8,486 nt of DNA from Acidimicrobiaceae bacterium (GCA_009840695.1 VXNG01000090.1:1-8486); one strand, 5' to 3'; shown: positions 1-6,857, numbered from the stretch's first letter. The notes: generated by a model not told the origin, from the letters alone. Made by a program: numbers and translations.

Positions 1-36
1 AGACTAGATGGACCGGATGCACCGGAGGGGTGCTTG

Positions 37-42
37 TACCTT
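37..42 (+). promoter_or_regulatory. candidate -10 box for the methyltransferase gene
   Basis: TACCTT fits the TANNNT -10 pattern and ends 7 nt before GTG 50, a spacing typical of leaderless actinobacterial starts. No convincing -35 is seen. It also overlaps the alternative TTG 41 start, so it would conflict with translation from ATG 8 or TTG 41. Confidence 0.25.
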
Positions 43-49
43 GGGCAGC

Positions 50-661
50 GTGAGTGAGACGGTCGGTGTCGGCCCCCACCCCGAGCCGTGGCCCCCCGGC
101 GACCACCTTGATCCCGAACTGCTCGCCGGCGGCGACCGGCGCAATGTGGTCGACCGGTACCGCTACTGGAGCGTGGATGCCATCAAGGCCGACCTGGACG
201 CCCGTCGGCACCCGTTCCATGTGGCCATCGAGAACTGGGAGCACGACCGCAACATCGGCACGGTGGTGCGCACGGCCAACGCCTTCGCAGCCGCCGAGGT
301 TCACATCGTGGGACGGAGGCGCTGGAACCGGCGCGGGGCGATGATGACCGACGTGTACCAGCACGTCCGCCACCACGCCACGGTGGAGGAGCTGGCCGCC
401 TGGGCCTCAGGGGAGGGGCTGCCGGTGGTGGGTGTCGACAACCTGCCCGGCGCCGTGCCGCTGGAGACCGCCGAGCTGCCCGAGCGGTGCGTGCTGCTGT
501 TCGGCCAGGAGGGCCCGGGCCTGTCGGACGCGGCGAGAGCCGCGGCCGTGCAGGTGGTCTCGGTGGCCCAGTTCGGCTCCACCCGTTCCATCAACGCCGG
601 CGTGGCCGCCGGAATCGCCATGCACGCCTGGATCCGCCGCTGGGCCAACCCTGCGGACTGA
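50..661 (+). CDS. SpoU/TrmH-family RNA 2'-O-methyltransferase
   Basis: The predicted product is a SAM-dependent SPOUT-class ribose methyltransferase acting on tRNA or rRNA in the cytoplasm. From the GTG start it has 203 residues. All three SpoU motifs are visible: motif 1 NIGTVVRTANAF (about residues 68-79, with the conserved Asn and Arg), motif 2 FGQEGPGLS (151-159), and motif 3 SINAGVAAGIA (180-190), which forms part of the knotted SAM site. The block HPFHVAIENWEHD followed by RRRWNRRGAM resembles actinobacterial TrmH-like proteins as I remember them. The length fits single-domain members without an extra RNA-binding domain; the exact target nucleotide cannot be read from sequence. The start is uncertain. 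ATG 8 directly follows an in-frame TAG (5-7); TTG 41 has GGAGGGG (24-30) ten nt upstream; GTG 50 has a TACCTT hexamer seven nt upstream, fitting a leaderless start. The residues before about 30 are not conserved. It is convergent with the downstream phosphoesterase and has no evident link to the purine genes. Confidence 0.9.
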   Translation: MSETVGVGPHPEPWPPGDHLDPELLAGGDRRNVVDRYRYWSVDAIKADLDARRHPFHVAIENWEHDRNIGTVVRTANAFAAAEVHIVGRRRWNRRGAMMTDVYQHVRHHATVEELAAWASGEGLPVVGVDNLPGAVPLETAELPERCVLLFGQEGPGLSDAARAAAVQVVSVAQFGSTRSINAGVAAGIAMHAWIRRWANPAD

Positions 662-667
662 CCCTGG

Positions 668-718
668 CCCGAATTGGCAGCCCACAGCGCCCAATACGGC
701 CTCCTGGGCTGCCAGTTC
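668..718. repeat. palindromic repeat, copy A (hairpin)
   Basis: The left arm GAATTGGCAGCCCA (671-684) pairs with TGGGCTGCCAGTTC (705-718), a 14-bp stem including one G-T wobble, around a 20-nt loop. It begins seven nt after the methyltransferase stop codon. The core between GGCAGC and CTGCC is 27 nt, as in copies B (740-790) and C (5847-5896). The 14-mer CCCGAATTGGCAGC (668-681) recurs exactly at 740-753. It could form an RNA hairpin that ends or stabilises the methyltransferase transcript, but there is no T-tract for a classical intrinsic terminator. Confidence 0.8.
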
Positions 719-739
719 CTGAGCCGTCTCGAACCCTCA

Positions 740-790
740 CCCGAATTGGCAGCGGTCGAGTCCCATTCGGGCACTCTCCGCTGCCAATCT
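740..790. repeat. palindromic repeat, copy B (hairpin)
   Basis: An 11-bp perfect stem joins 745-755 (ATTGGCAGCGG) to 778-788 (CCGCTGCCAAT), with a 22-nt loop. The 27-nt core spacing is preserved. Read on the - strand, GGCAGCGGAGAGTGCCCGAA followed by TGGG matches copy C inside purC at 22 of 24 positions. It sits 14 nt beyond the stop codon of the phosphoesterase on the opposite strand, so transcripts from both flanking genes could run into it. Copies A and B are exactly 72 nt apart. Confidence 0.8.
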
Positions 791-804
791 CTAGCTGCCG
801 CCAT

Positions 805-1908
805 CTAGCCATCCCCCACCAGGTCGATGATCCCGATCGATGGCCTCACGCCGAATCGAAGCTGGGGGGCGTTGTCCCGCTCGCGCCCCACCCCGGTCGA
901 GACGTAGACGGCCGTCCCGTCGAGCTCGTGCAGCCCGCCGGCTGCCACATGTCTCGGCACATCCGAGAGCGTCAGGGGAGGACCGAGGAACGGCAGCGAC
1001 ACCTGCCCGCCGTGGGTGTGGCCCGAGACCAGCAGGTCGACGGACCGTCCGTCGAGCAGATCGATCGCGTCGGGCTTGTGGGCGAGGAGGATGCGCACGT
1101 CGGCTTGATCGTCGTCGGCGAGCTGGTCAACAACCCGTCGAGCCGCCCGCTCGTCGCTGAACAGCGTCGTCCCGCCGACGCTCACGACGGTGCCGTTGAC
1201 CGACAGCGTCTCGACCTCGTTGTCGAGCACCCTGGCGCCGGTTCCCTCAGTGATGGCCAGAAGGCCTGCCACCGTGTCGGTGTTGCCGCTCACCAGATAG
1301 ACGGCCGGCACTGCATCCACCAGTCGCTGGATCACCTCGGAGAATTGCTGCGCCCGCTCGTCGAAGACGTCGTCATCGAACTGGTAGAGGTCTCCCGGAA
1401 TGAGAACCATGTCCGGCACCGACGCGATCAGGCGGTCGACCGCCTCATTCTCGTACGACCCGATCTCGGTGGTCTGGAGGTCGGCCAGCACGCCGACACG
1501 AATCGGCTCGTCGACGCCGTCGACGGTCAGCTCCACGGAGTCCGTCCTCAGCCAGAACGGCTCGATGTGAGTGGCATAGACGCCGACCGGGACCGCCAGC
1601 AGCGCCGCAATACAGAGGACCGTGATGGCGCCGGGGCGCTCTCGGGCCAGCATCAGCACGATCACGCCGGCCAGCGGGACGCCGATGGTGAGCACCAAGT
1701 AGACGACATGGATGACGGTGAACCCGTCGAGCCCGGTGATGCCGAGCGCTCCGGCGCTGAAGACGAGCGACCCAACGACCCCGGTGGCGGCGCCCCGAAC
1801 GGCCACCAGCCCGGCGTGGACCCGCCCCCGGATCCACACCACCGAAGCGATGCCCGACACCGTGCCGACAACGACGGCGGCCGCTATCGCGTAGTAGTTC
1901 AGGAGCAC
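805..1908 (-). CDS. membrane-anchored calcineurin-like metallophosphoesterase (variant active site)
   Basis: The protein has about 367-368 residues. The N-terminal ~115 residues hold roughly four hydrophobic segments (about 5-26, 41-60, 64-88, 95-115), then a calcineurin-like phosphoesterase domain (about 136-365). Visible motifs, numbered from TTG 1911: DLQ (144-146), GDLYQ (173-177), SGNTD (208-212), LAHKPD (276-281) and GHTHGGQV (297-304). The layout resembles YaeI/YkoQ-type membrane-linked phosphoesterases that hydrolyse lipid-linked or other phosphate esters; the substrate is unknown. Two usual residues differ: Asp-X-His is Asp-Leu-Gln, and the His of GNHD/GNHE is Thr. Other metal ligands (Asp144, Asp174, Asn210, His278, His298, His300) are kept, so activity is possible but not assured. 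Start: TTG 1911 is the first usable in-frame start; GTG 1908 is preferred because a TATCGT hexamer lies 7 nt upstream. No Shine-Dalgarno is obvious. The gene is divergent from purSL, and a role in purine metabolism is not implied. Confidence 0.88.
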   Translation of the reverse strand: MLLNYYAIAAAVVVGTVSGIASVVWIRGRVHAGLVAVRGAATGVVGSLVFSAGALGITGLDGFTVIHVVYLVLTIGVPLAGVIVLMLARERPGAITVLCIAALLAVPVGVYATHIEPFWLRTDSVELTVDGVDEPIRVGVLADLQTTEIGSYENEAVDRLIASVPDMVLIPGDLYQFDDDVFDERAQQFSEVIQRLVDAVPAVYLVSGNTDTVAGLLAITEGTGARVLDNEVETLSVNGTVVSVGGTTLFSDERAARRVVDQLADDDQADVRILLAHKPDAIDLLDGRSVDLLVSGHTHGGQVSLPFLGPPLTLSDVPRHVAAGGLHELDGTAVYVSTGVGRERDNAPQLRFGVRPSIGIIDLVGDG

Positions 1909-1915
1909 CAACCGA

Positions 1916-1921
1916 ACGATA
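1916..1921 (-). promoter_or_regulatory. candidate -10 box for the phosphoesterase gene
   Basis: On the - strand this reads TATCGT, fitting TANNNT, and ends 7 nt before GTG 1908. It suggests a leaderless transcript. No convincing -35 is seen, and the call rests mainly on spacing. Confidence 0.28.
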
Positions 1922-1991
1922 CGGCCCCGCCGGAGACACTCCGGGGCGCTCGGACATCGTCGAGCACCATGAAGGATCGTTGCGGTCCCGA

Positions 1992-2020
1992 AATTCTAGG
2001 AATCACTAGGTCAGGAGGGG
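1992..2020 (+). promoter_or_regulatory. intergenic A/T-richer patch with SD-like AGGAGGGG
   Basis: This is the A/T-richest part of the divergent gap. It includes the short imperfect inverted repeat ATTCTAGGAAT (1993-2003 region), two CTAGG repeats, and AGGAGGGG at 2013-2020. The AGGAGGGG lies 12 nt before TTG 2033, so it could serve as a ribosome binding site for a longer purSL start, though the spacing is long. No purine riboswitch-like fold is apparent by eye. An operator function is only a possibility. Confidence 0.2.
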
Positions 2021-2047
2021 TGACCCGGTCGGTTGGACCGGTGTGCC

Positions 2048-2053
2048 TATCAT
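2048..2053 (+). promoter_or_regulatory. candidate -10 box for the purine operon
   Basis: TATCAT is a good -10 hexamer and ends 9 nt before GTG 2063, allowing transcription to begin at or just before the start codon. No clear -35 is found at 16-19 nt spacing. If real, the operon mRNA is leaderless and the alternative TTG 2033 start would lie upstream of the transcript. Confidence 0.35.
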
Positions 2054-2062
2054 GCCGCCATC

Positions 2063-5038
2063 GTGACAACGACTGCTGGTGGCGCTGCTCTCAAGGCCGC
2101 CATCGGGGACGGACCGGCAGGGAGCGCCACCACCCGCATCCAGGTGGGCACCGCCGGTCATCCCGACGAGGCGCGGATTGTGGCCGCGGCCGCCGAACTG
2201 GGCGTGGTCGGGCTGCGCGGCTGCCGTCGCTGGACGGTGTACCACCTCTACGGGCACCTCACCCCTGACGACATCGAGCGGCTGTGCCGCGAGGTGCTGG
2301 TCGACCCCGTGACCGACCACGCAGTGGTCGGCCCGCCGGTCGCCGCGCCACATGTGGTGGAGGTGGCTCCGGTCGCGGGCGTCACCGACCCGGCCGCCCG
2401 GGAACTGGAACGGGCCGCCGCCACCCTGGGCCTCGGACCGTTGAGAGCGGCGACCGCCCGCCGCTACGAGCTGAGCGGCGACCTCGACGACGCCGACGTG
2501 GCGGTGCTGACCCGCCGGCTGCTGGCCAACCCGACCATCGAGCGCAGCAGCCGCGGCGAGCTGGCACCCACCTTCTCGCCCGTGGCTTCAGCCGGGCTGG
2601 CCGTCACCGCGGTCCGGCTGGCCGGCCTGAGCGACGCCGAGCTGGCCGACCTCAGCCGGCGCCGGCTGCTGTCCCTCGACAGCGACGAGATGCGAGCCGT
2701 CCAGGCTCACTTCGCCTCGATGGGCCGCGACCCCACCGACGCCGAACTTGAGACCCTGGCCCAGACCTGGTCCGAGCACTGCGCCCACAAGACGTTCAAG
2801 GCTCGCATCCGGCTCACCCACACCCGCGCCGGCGGCCAGGCCGAGATCTCCGACCACGACGGCCTGCTGGCCGCCCTGCGCCGGGCCACCGACGAGCTGG
2901 ACGTCGCCTGGCTGAGGTCGGTGTTCGTCGACAACGCCGGGATCATCGCCTTCGATGACCGTCTCGACCTGGCCGTCAAGGTCGAGACCCACAACCATCC
3001 CTCCGCTCTGGAGCCCTTCGGCGGGGCCAACACCGGCGTGGGCGGCGTGGTGCGGGACATCCTGGGAGTCTCGGCCCGGCCCATCGCCTGCACCGACGTG
3101 CTGTGCTTCGGGCCCGCCGACCTCGACGACGATGACCTGCCCGCCGGGGTGCTGCACCCCCGCCGGATCCGCGACGGGGTGGTGGCCGGCATCGGCGACT
3201 ACGGCAACAAGCTCGGCCTGCCCACCGTCAACGGGGCGGTGATCTACGACCGCGGCTACGTGGCCAACCCGCTGGTGTTCTGCGGGGCGGTGGGCCTGCT
3301 GCCGTCGGGCTCGCACCCCACCGAGCCCCGCCCGGGCGACCGGATCGTGGTGATCGGCGGCCGGACCGGCCGCGACGGCATCCACGGCGCCACCTTCTCA
3401 TCGGCCGGCCTGGACGCCGCCGTCTCGGAGCGGGCCGGGTCGGCCGTGCAGATCGGCGACCCGATCACCGAGAAGGGCTGCATCGAGGTGGTGGAGCGGG
3501 CCCGGGACCTCGGCCTGTACAACGCCATCACCGACTGCGGCGCAGGAGGGCTGTCCTCCGCGGTGGGCGAGATGGGAGCCGGTCTCGGCGCCGTGGTCGA
3601 CCTGGCCGCCGCGCCGCTGAAGTACCCGGGCCTGCAGCCCTGGGAGATCTGGGTGTCGGAGGCCCAGGAGCGGATGGTCCTAGCCGTGCCCGGACCCAAC
3701 GTTCAGCGCCTTCAGCGGCTGTGCGACGAGTGGGGCGTGGAGATGAGCGACATCGGCTCGTTCAGCTCCGACCGGCGGCTGGTGGTCCGCCACGGCCACC
3801 TCGAGGTGATCGACCTGCCCATGTCGCTGCTGCACGACGGCCTGCCCCGGCGGAGGTTGGTCGCCACCCACCGCGACCCCGCGGTGTCGGCCGGCAGTCC
3901 GGGCGCGCTCGACGGGATCGACCCGGCGGAGTTGCTGCTCGGGCTGCTGTCGCATCCCAACGTGTGCTCGCGGGAGCCGATCGTGCGCACCTACGACCAC
4001 GAGGTCCGGGGCGGCACGGTGGTCCGCCCCCTGGTGGGGCCAGGTGCCGACGGCCCGGGCGACGCTGCGGTGCTCAAGCCCCTGGGCACCTGGTCACACG
4101 ACATGGCGGTGGCCCTCGCAGTCGGCATCGCTCCCCGGCTGACCGCTCTCGATCCCTGGGCCATGGCTCTGCACGCCATCGACGAGGCCTTCCGCAATCT
4201 GGTGGCCGTGGGCGCCGACCCCGGCCGGGTGGCGCTGCTCGACAACTTCTGCTGGGGAGACCCCGGCCTTCCCGACCGGCTCGGATCGCTGGTGCGGGCC
4301 GTGCAGGGCTGCACCGAGGGCTCCCGCCGCTACCGGGCGCCCTTCGTCTCGGGCAAGGACAGCCTCTACAACGAGTTCGAGGGCGTGGCCGTGACCGGCA
4401 CGCTGCTGATCTCGGCCGTCGGCGTGGTCGCCGACCTGAACCGGGCCGTCACCAGCGCCCTCGGCGGCGCGGGCCGCGACCTGTGGCTGGTGGGCCGGGG
4501 CTCGCCCCGCCTCGGCGGGTCGCTGGCCGCAGAGATGCTCGGCATCGGCGACAACCGCGTGCCTGCGCCCGTCGACGATCCGCTGAGCCGGTACCGAGCC
4601 GTGCACACGCTGATCGCCGGCGGGCATGTGAGCGCGGCCCATGATGTGAGCGACGGCGGTGTGGCGGCAGCCCTGGCCGAGATGGCCATCGGTGGAGGTC
4701 TGGGCTTGCGGGCGACTATCCCGTGCGATGTCGCCGGCGCAGAAGCCGCCGCCAATGGCCGCGAGCCGGCCTCCGGGCCGGTCTCGACGCTGTTCAACGA
4801 GGCGCCGAGCCGGTTGCTGCTCGAGTCGCCGGCCACCGAGCGGGCTGTGGTGGCGGCCACGCTGGGCGACCTCGGACGGCGCATCGGCACGGTGACCGGC
4901 AACAGCCGTATCGAGATCCGAGTCGACGAAGCGGCCAACAGCTGGACCGCAGCCGACGGCACCGGCAGGCCCACCGACGTGACCATCACCGTCGAAGCCG
5001 CGAGGCGGGCCTTCGGGTGCGGCCCGCAGGGACCGTGA
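2063..5038 (+). CDS. purL: phosphoribosylformylglycinamidine synthase, fused PurS-like/PurL subunit (PurSL)
   Basis: This is the synthetase subunit of FGAM synthase, which turns FGAR, ATP and glutamine-derived ammonia into FGAM (step 4 of purine synthesis). At 991 residues it is far longer than small PurL (about 740) and shorter than large PurL (about 1300, with glutaminase). Residues about 25-90 and 98-162 look like two successive PurS-like domains, each ending in a (R/E)-x-L-L/V-x-(N/D)P-type stretch. Then come a linker and QTWSEHCAHKTFK (from 234), ETHNHPSALEPFGGANTGVGG (from 308), GRTGRDGIHGATFS (433-446), SEAQERM (532-538), SGKDSLYNE (763-771) and HDVSDGG (860-866). No glutaminase domain is present; PurQ follows directly. 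The final A of its TGA is the first base of the purQ ATG. GTG 2063 is chosen because of the TATCAT box; TTG 2033, ten codons upstream, is the alternative. Confidence in the enzyme is very high; the exact start is uncertain. Confidence 0.96.
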   Translation: MTTTAGGAALKAAIGDGPAGSATTRIQVGTAGHPDEARIVAAAAELGVVGLRGCRRWTVYHLYGHLTPDDIERLCREVLVDPVTDHAVVGPPVAAPHVVEVAPVAGVTDPAARELERAAATLGLGPLRAATARRYELSGDLDDADVAVLTRRLLANPTIERSSRGELAPTFSPVASAGLAVTAVRLAGLSDAELADLSRRRLLSLDSDEMRAVQAHFASMGRDPTDAELETLAQTWSEHCAHKTFKARIRLTHTRAGGQAEISDHDGLLAALRRATDELDVAWLRSVFVDNAGIIAFDDRLDLAVKVETHNHPSALEPFGGANTGVGGVVRDILGVSARPIACTDVLCFGPADLDDDDLPAGVLHPRRIRDGVVAGIGDYGNKLGLPTVNGAVIYDRGYVANPLVFCGAVGLLPSGSHPTEPRPGDRIVVIGGRTGRDGIHGATFSSAGLDAAVSERAGSAVQIGDPITEKGCIEVVERARDLGLYNAITDCGAGGLSSAVGEMGAGLGAVVDLAAAPLKYPGLQPWEIWVSEAQERMVLAVPGPNVQRLQRLCDEWGVEMSDIGSFSSDRRLVVRHGHLEVIDLPMSLLHDGLPRRRLVATHRDPAVSAGSPGALDGIDPAELLLGLLSHPNVCSREPIVRTYDHEVRGGTVVRPLVGPGADGPGDAAVLKPLGTWSHDMAVALAVGIAPRLTALDPWAMALHAIDEAFRNLVAVGADPGRVALLDNFCWGDPGLPDRLGSLVRAVQGCTEGSRRYRAPFVSGKDSLYNEFEGVAVTGTLLISAVGVVADLNRAVTSALGGAGRDLWLVGRGSPRLGGSLAAEMLGIGDNRVPAPVDDPLSRYRAVHTLIAGGHVSAAHDVSDGGVAAALAEMAIGGGLGLRATIPCDVAGAEAAANGREPASGPVSTLFNEAPSRLLLESPATERAVVAATLGDLGRRIGTVTGNSRIEIRVDEAANSWTAADGTGRPTDVTITVEAARRAFGCGPQGP

Positions 5039-5817
5039 TGCAGCCCCCGGTGCTGATCCTGCACGCTCCGGGCACCAACCGCGACGCCGAGGCGGCGGTG
5101 GCGGTGCAAGCCGCGGGCGGCGACCCCCGCATCGTGGCCGTGGACCAGCTGATCGCGCGGCCCGGGGCGCTCTCCGAGTACGGCGCGGTGCTGCTTCCGG
5201 GCGGCTTCTCTTACGGCGACGCGCTGGGGGCCGGCGGCCGCCTCGCGTTGGAGTTGCGAGCCTGGCTGGGCGACGAGCTGGCCGGCGCGGTCCGGTCGGG
5301 CCGGCCGATCCTCGGCATCTGCAACGGATTCCAGGCTCTCGTCAAGTCGGGGCTGCTGAGCGGCCCCGAGTCCCGAGGACTCACTCTGGCCGCCAACGCC
5401 AGCGGACGCTTCGAGTGCCGCTGGGTGACGCTCAGCGTGGAGCTGGGCTGCCGGTCGAGCTGGCTCGAACCATTGCAGGGTTCGGTCATCCGCTGCCCCG
5501 TGGCCCACGGCGAGGGCCGCTTCGCAGTTCGCGACCCCGAGACCGTGTTGGCTCTCGAGAAGGCCGGGAGGATCGCCTTCCGCTACCTGGCGTCGGGATC
5601 GGCGGGAGGCAACGGGATCGACCCCGCGGCCGGGATCTATCCGGCCAACCCCAACGGATCGGATCACGACATCGCCGGGCTGTGCGACGCCACCGGCGCG
5701 GTCGTGGGCCTGATGCCCCATCCCGAGGACCACATCGTCGACTGGCAGCGGCCGTCCGGACCGGCGGGCTCCAAGGGATCGGCCGTGTTCAAGGCTCTGG
5801 TGGCCGCCGCCCGATGA
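5038..5817 (+). CDS. purQ: phosphoribosylformylglycinamidine synthase glutaminase subunit PurQ
   Basis: This class I glutamine amidotransferase (259 residues) hydrolyses glutamine and supplies ammonia to the PurSL synthetase subunit. Visible features are the N-terminal PGTNRD, PGGFSYGD (54-61), the nucleophile elbow GICNGFQ with Cys95, CPVAHGEGRF (153-162), YPANPNGS (201-208), and the catalytic MPHPED with His228 and Glu230, completing the Cys-His-Glu triad. The length is close to PurQ from organisms with split FGAM synthase, slightly on the long side (about 225-260). The start ATG shares one base with the purSL stop, so translation is probably coupled. Its own stop TGA overlaps the purC ATG as ATGA. 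No Shine-Dalgarno is needed under coupling and none is evident. Confidence 0.97.
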   Translation: MQPPVLILHAPGTNRDAEAAVAVQAAGGDPRIVAVDQLIARPGALSEYGAVLLPGGFSYGDALGAGGRLALELRAWLGDELAGAVRSGRPILGICNGFQALVKSGLLSGPESRGLTLAANASGRFECRWVTLSVELGCRSSWLEPLQGSVIRCPVAHGEGRFAVRDPETVLALEKAGRIAFRYLASGSAGGNGIDPAAGIYPANPNGSDHDIAGLCDATGAVVGLMPHPEDHIVDWQRPSGPAGSKGSAVFKALVAAAR

Positions 5818-6857
5818 TCGCCGCCCCCGCCACCCGTCCCCCCACCGGAACTGGCAGCGGTGAGTGCCCGAACGGGCGTCATGGGCTGCCTGTTCCGTTC
5901 GGGGGCCTCTCCGACGCGGCCTCGGCCGGGCTGGGACCCCTGTACCGGGGCAAGGTGCGCGACGTCATCGACCTCGGGCCGCGTCTGGCCCTGGTGGCCA
6001 CCGACCGCCTGTCGGCCTTCGACTACGTGCTGGGGCTGGTCCCGGGGCGGGGCCAGGTCCTCAACCTGCTGTCGGCCTGGTGGTTCGAGCAGCTCGGCGA
6101 CATCGTGGCGTCGCAGATCGTGGCCGTGCCCGATCCCAACGTCTCCATAGTCGACAAGTGCGAGGCCCTGCCGGTGGAGGTAGTGGTGCGGGGCTGCCTC
6201 ACCGGCACCACGTCCACGTCGCTGTGGACCCGCTACTCCGCCGGCGAGCGGCACATCTACGGCATCGACTTCCCCGACGGGATGGCCAAGAACGACCCGC
6301 TGCCCGGCCTGGTCATCACCCCCACCACCAAGGCCGCCACCGGCCACGACCGGCCCCTCACCGAGGCCGAGGTCGTCTCGGAGGGCCTAGTGGACGCCGA
6401 CCGCTGGGACGAGGTACGCACAACCGCGCTGGCGCTGTTCGAGCGGGGCCGCCACATCGCGGCGGCGGCAGGGCTTCTGCTGGTCGACACCAAGTACGAG
6501 TTCGGTACCGGCCCCGACGGCCGGCTCACGTTGATCGACGAGGTCCACACCCCGGACTCGTCGAGGCTCTGGCGGCTCTCCACGCTCCAGTCCCGCCGGC
6601 AGGCTGGGCTGGAGCCCGAGAACCTCGACAAGGAGGTCGTGCGCCTGGCCTACATCGCCGACGGCTACGACGGCGAAGGCCCGCCCGAGCCGCTCAGCGA
6701 GGCGCGGGCCGAACAGGCGGCCGCCGTCTACCGGCAGGCCTACGAGGTGCTGACCGGTGCGCCCCCGCAGCTGGCCCCCGGACCCGCCGAGGACAGGGTC
6801 GTGACCGCGGTGCGGGCCTGGGCCCATCCCCGCCCCACCGGCGGCGGGACGCGATGA
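5814..6857 (+). CDS. purC: phosphoribosylaminoimidazole-succinocarboxamide (SAICAR) synthase PurC with repeat-derived N-terminal extension
   Basis: PurC condenses CAIR with aspartate using ATP to make SAICAR. The 347-residue product is the longer form of the family (about 300, as in yeast Ade1, versus about 240 in short bacterial PurC). Motifs: YRGKVRD (44-50, nucleotide-binding start), ATDRLSAFDYVL (62-73), EVVVRGCLTGTTSTSLW (122-138), VDTKYEFG (224-231) and IDEVHTPDSSRLW (241-253). The conserved domain begins only near residue 40. The start is fixed by the ATGA overlap with purQ; there is no other in-frame ATG, GTG or TTG until GTG 5955, which lies inside the conserved GKVRD. The first ~40 residues are therefore probably translated, and residues 12-28 are encoded by palindromic repeat copy C. 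The stop TGA overlaps an ATG at 6854 that opens a 22-codon ORF. Enzyme identity is certain; the extension probably has no catalytic role. Confidence 0.96.
   Translation: MIAAPATRPPTGTGSGECPNGRHGLPVPFGGLSDAASAGLGPLYRGKVRDVIDLGPRLALVATDRLSAFDYVLGLVPGRGQVLNLLSAWWFEQLGDIVASQIVAVPDPNVSIVDKCEALPVEVVVRGCLTGTTSTSLWTRYSAGERHIYGIDFPDGMAKNDPLPGLVITPTTKAATGHDRPLTEAEVVSEGLVDADRWDEVRTTALALFERGRHIAAAAGLLLVDTKYEFGTGPDGRLTLIDEVHTPDSSRLWRLSTLQSRRQAGLEPENLDKEVVRLAYIADGYDGEGPPEPLSEARAEQAAAVYRQAYEVLTGAPPQLAPGPAEDRVVTAVRAWAHPRPTGGGTR
5847..5896. repeat. palindromic repeat, copy C, inside the purC coding sequence
   Basis: The arms GGAACTGGCAGC (5847-5858) and GCTGCCTGTTCC (5885-5896) are complementary except for one T-T mismatch. 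The core between GGCAGC and CTGCC is 27 nt, as in copies A and B. The core holds a second perfect hairpin, GCCCG-AA-CGGGC (5866-5877). It is read in frame as part of PurC (…GSGECPNGRHGLPVP…). The corresponding frame of copy B, on the - strand, also reads IGSGECPNG. No stop occurs in this frame in any copy. Confidence 0.8.

Noticed and set aside
661..804. Classical intrinsic terminators at the hairpins
   Set aside because: Stems are strong but are not followed by T-runs on either strand, so they are reported as repeats rather than terminators.
591..812. 73-codon - strand ORF running through repeat copies A and B
   Set aside because: It exists because the repeats lack stops in this frame and are in phase (72 nt apart); no start signal and it overlaps the real methyltransferase gene.
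1899..1970. 23-codon ORF on - (ATG 1970 to TGA) overlapping the start of the phosphoesterase
   Set aside because: No ribosome binding site and no recognisable peptide; it would lie upstream of the likely leaderless transcript. Could be a leader peptide only if the mRNA starts further upstream.
1912..2062. Purine riboswitch or PurR-type operator before the operon
   Set aside because: I see no purine-aptamer-like core and no long symmetric operator; only a short imperfect inverted repeat near 1993-2003.
487..2268. 593-codon open frame on + antisense to the phosphoesterase
   Set aside because: Composition is Arg/Gly/Asp/His-rich with no domain; it is the shadow of two real genes plus gaps in GC-rich DNA.
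3721..4644. 307-codon alternative frame inside purSL
   Set aside because: Arg/Gly/Pro-rich translation with no motif, fully inside a strongly conserved enzyme frame.
4366..5733. 455-codon antisense frame across purSL and purQ
   Set aside because: No domain, and both purSL and purQ motifs are intact on the opposite strand.
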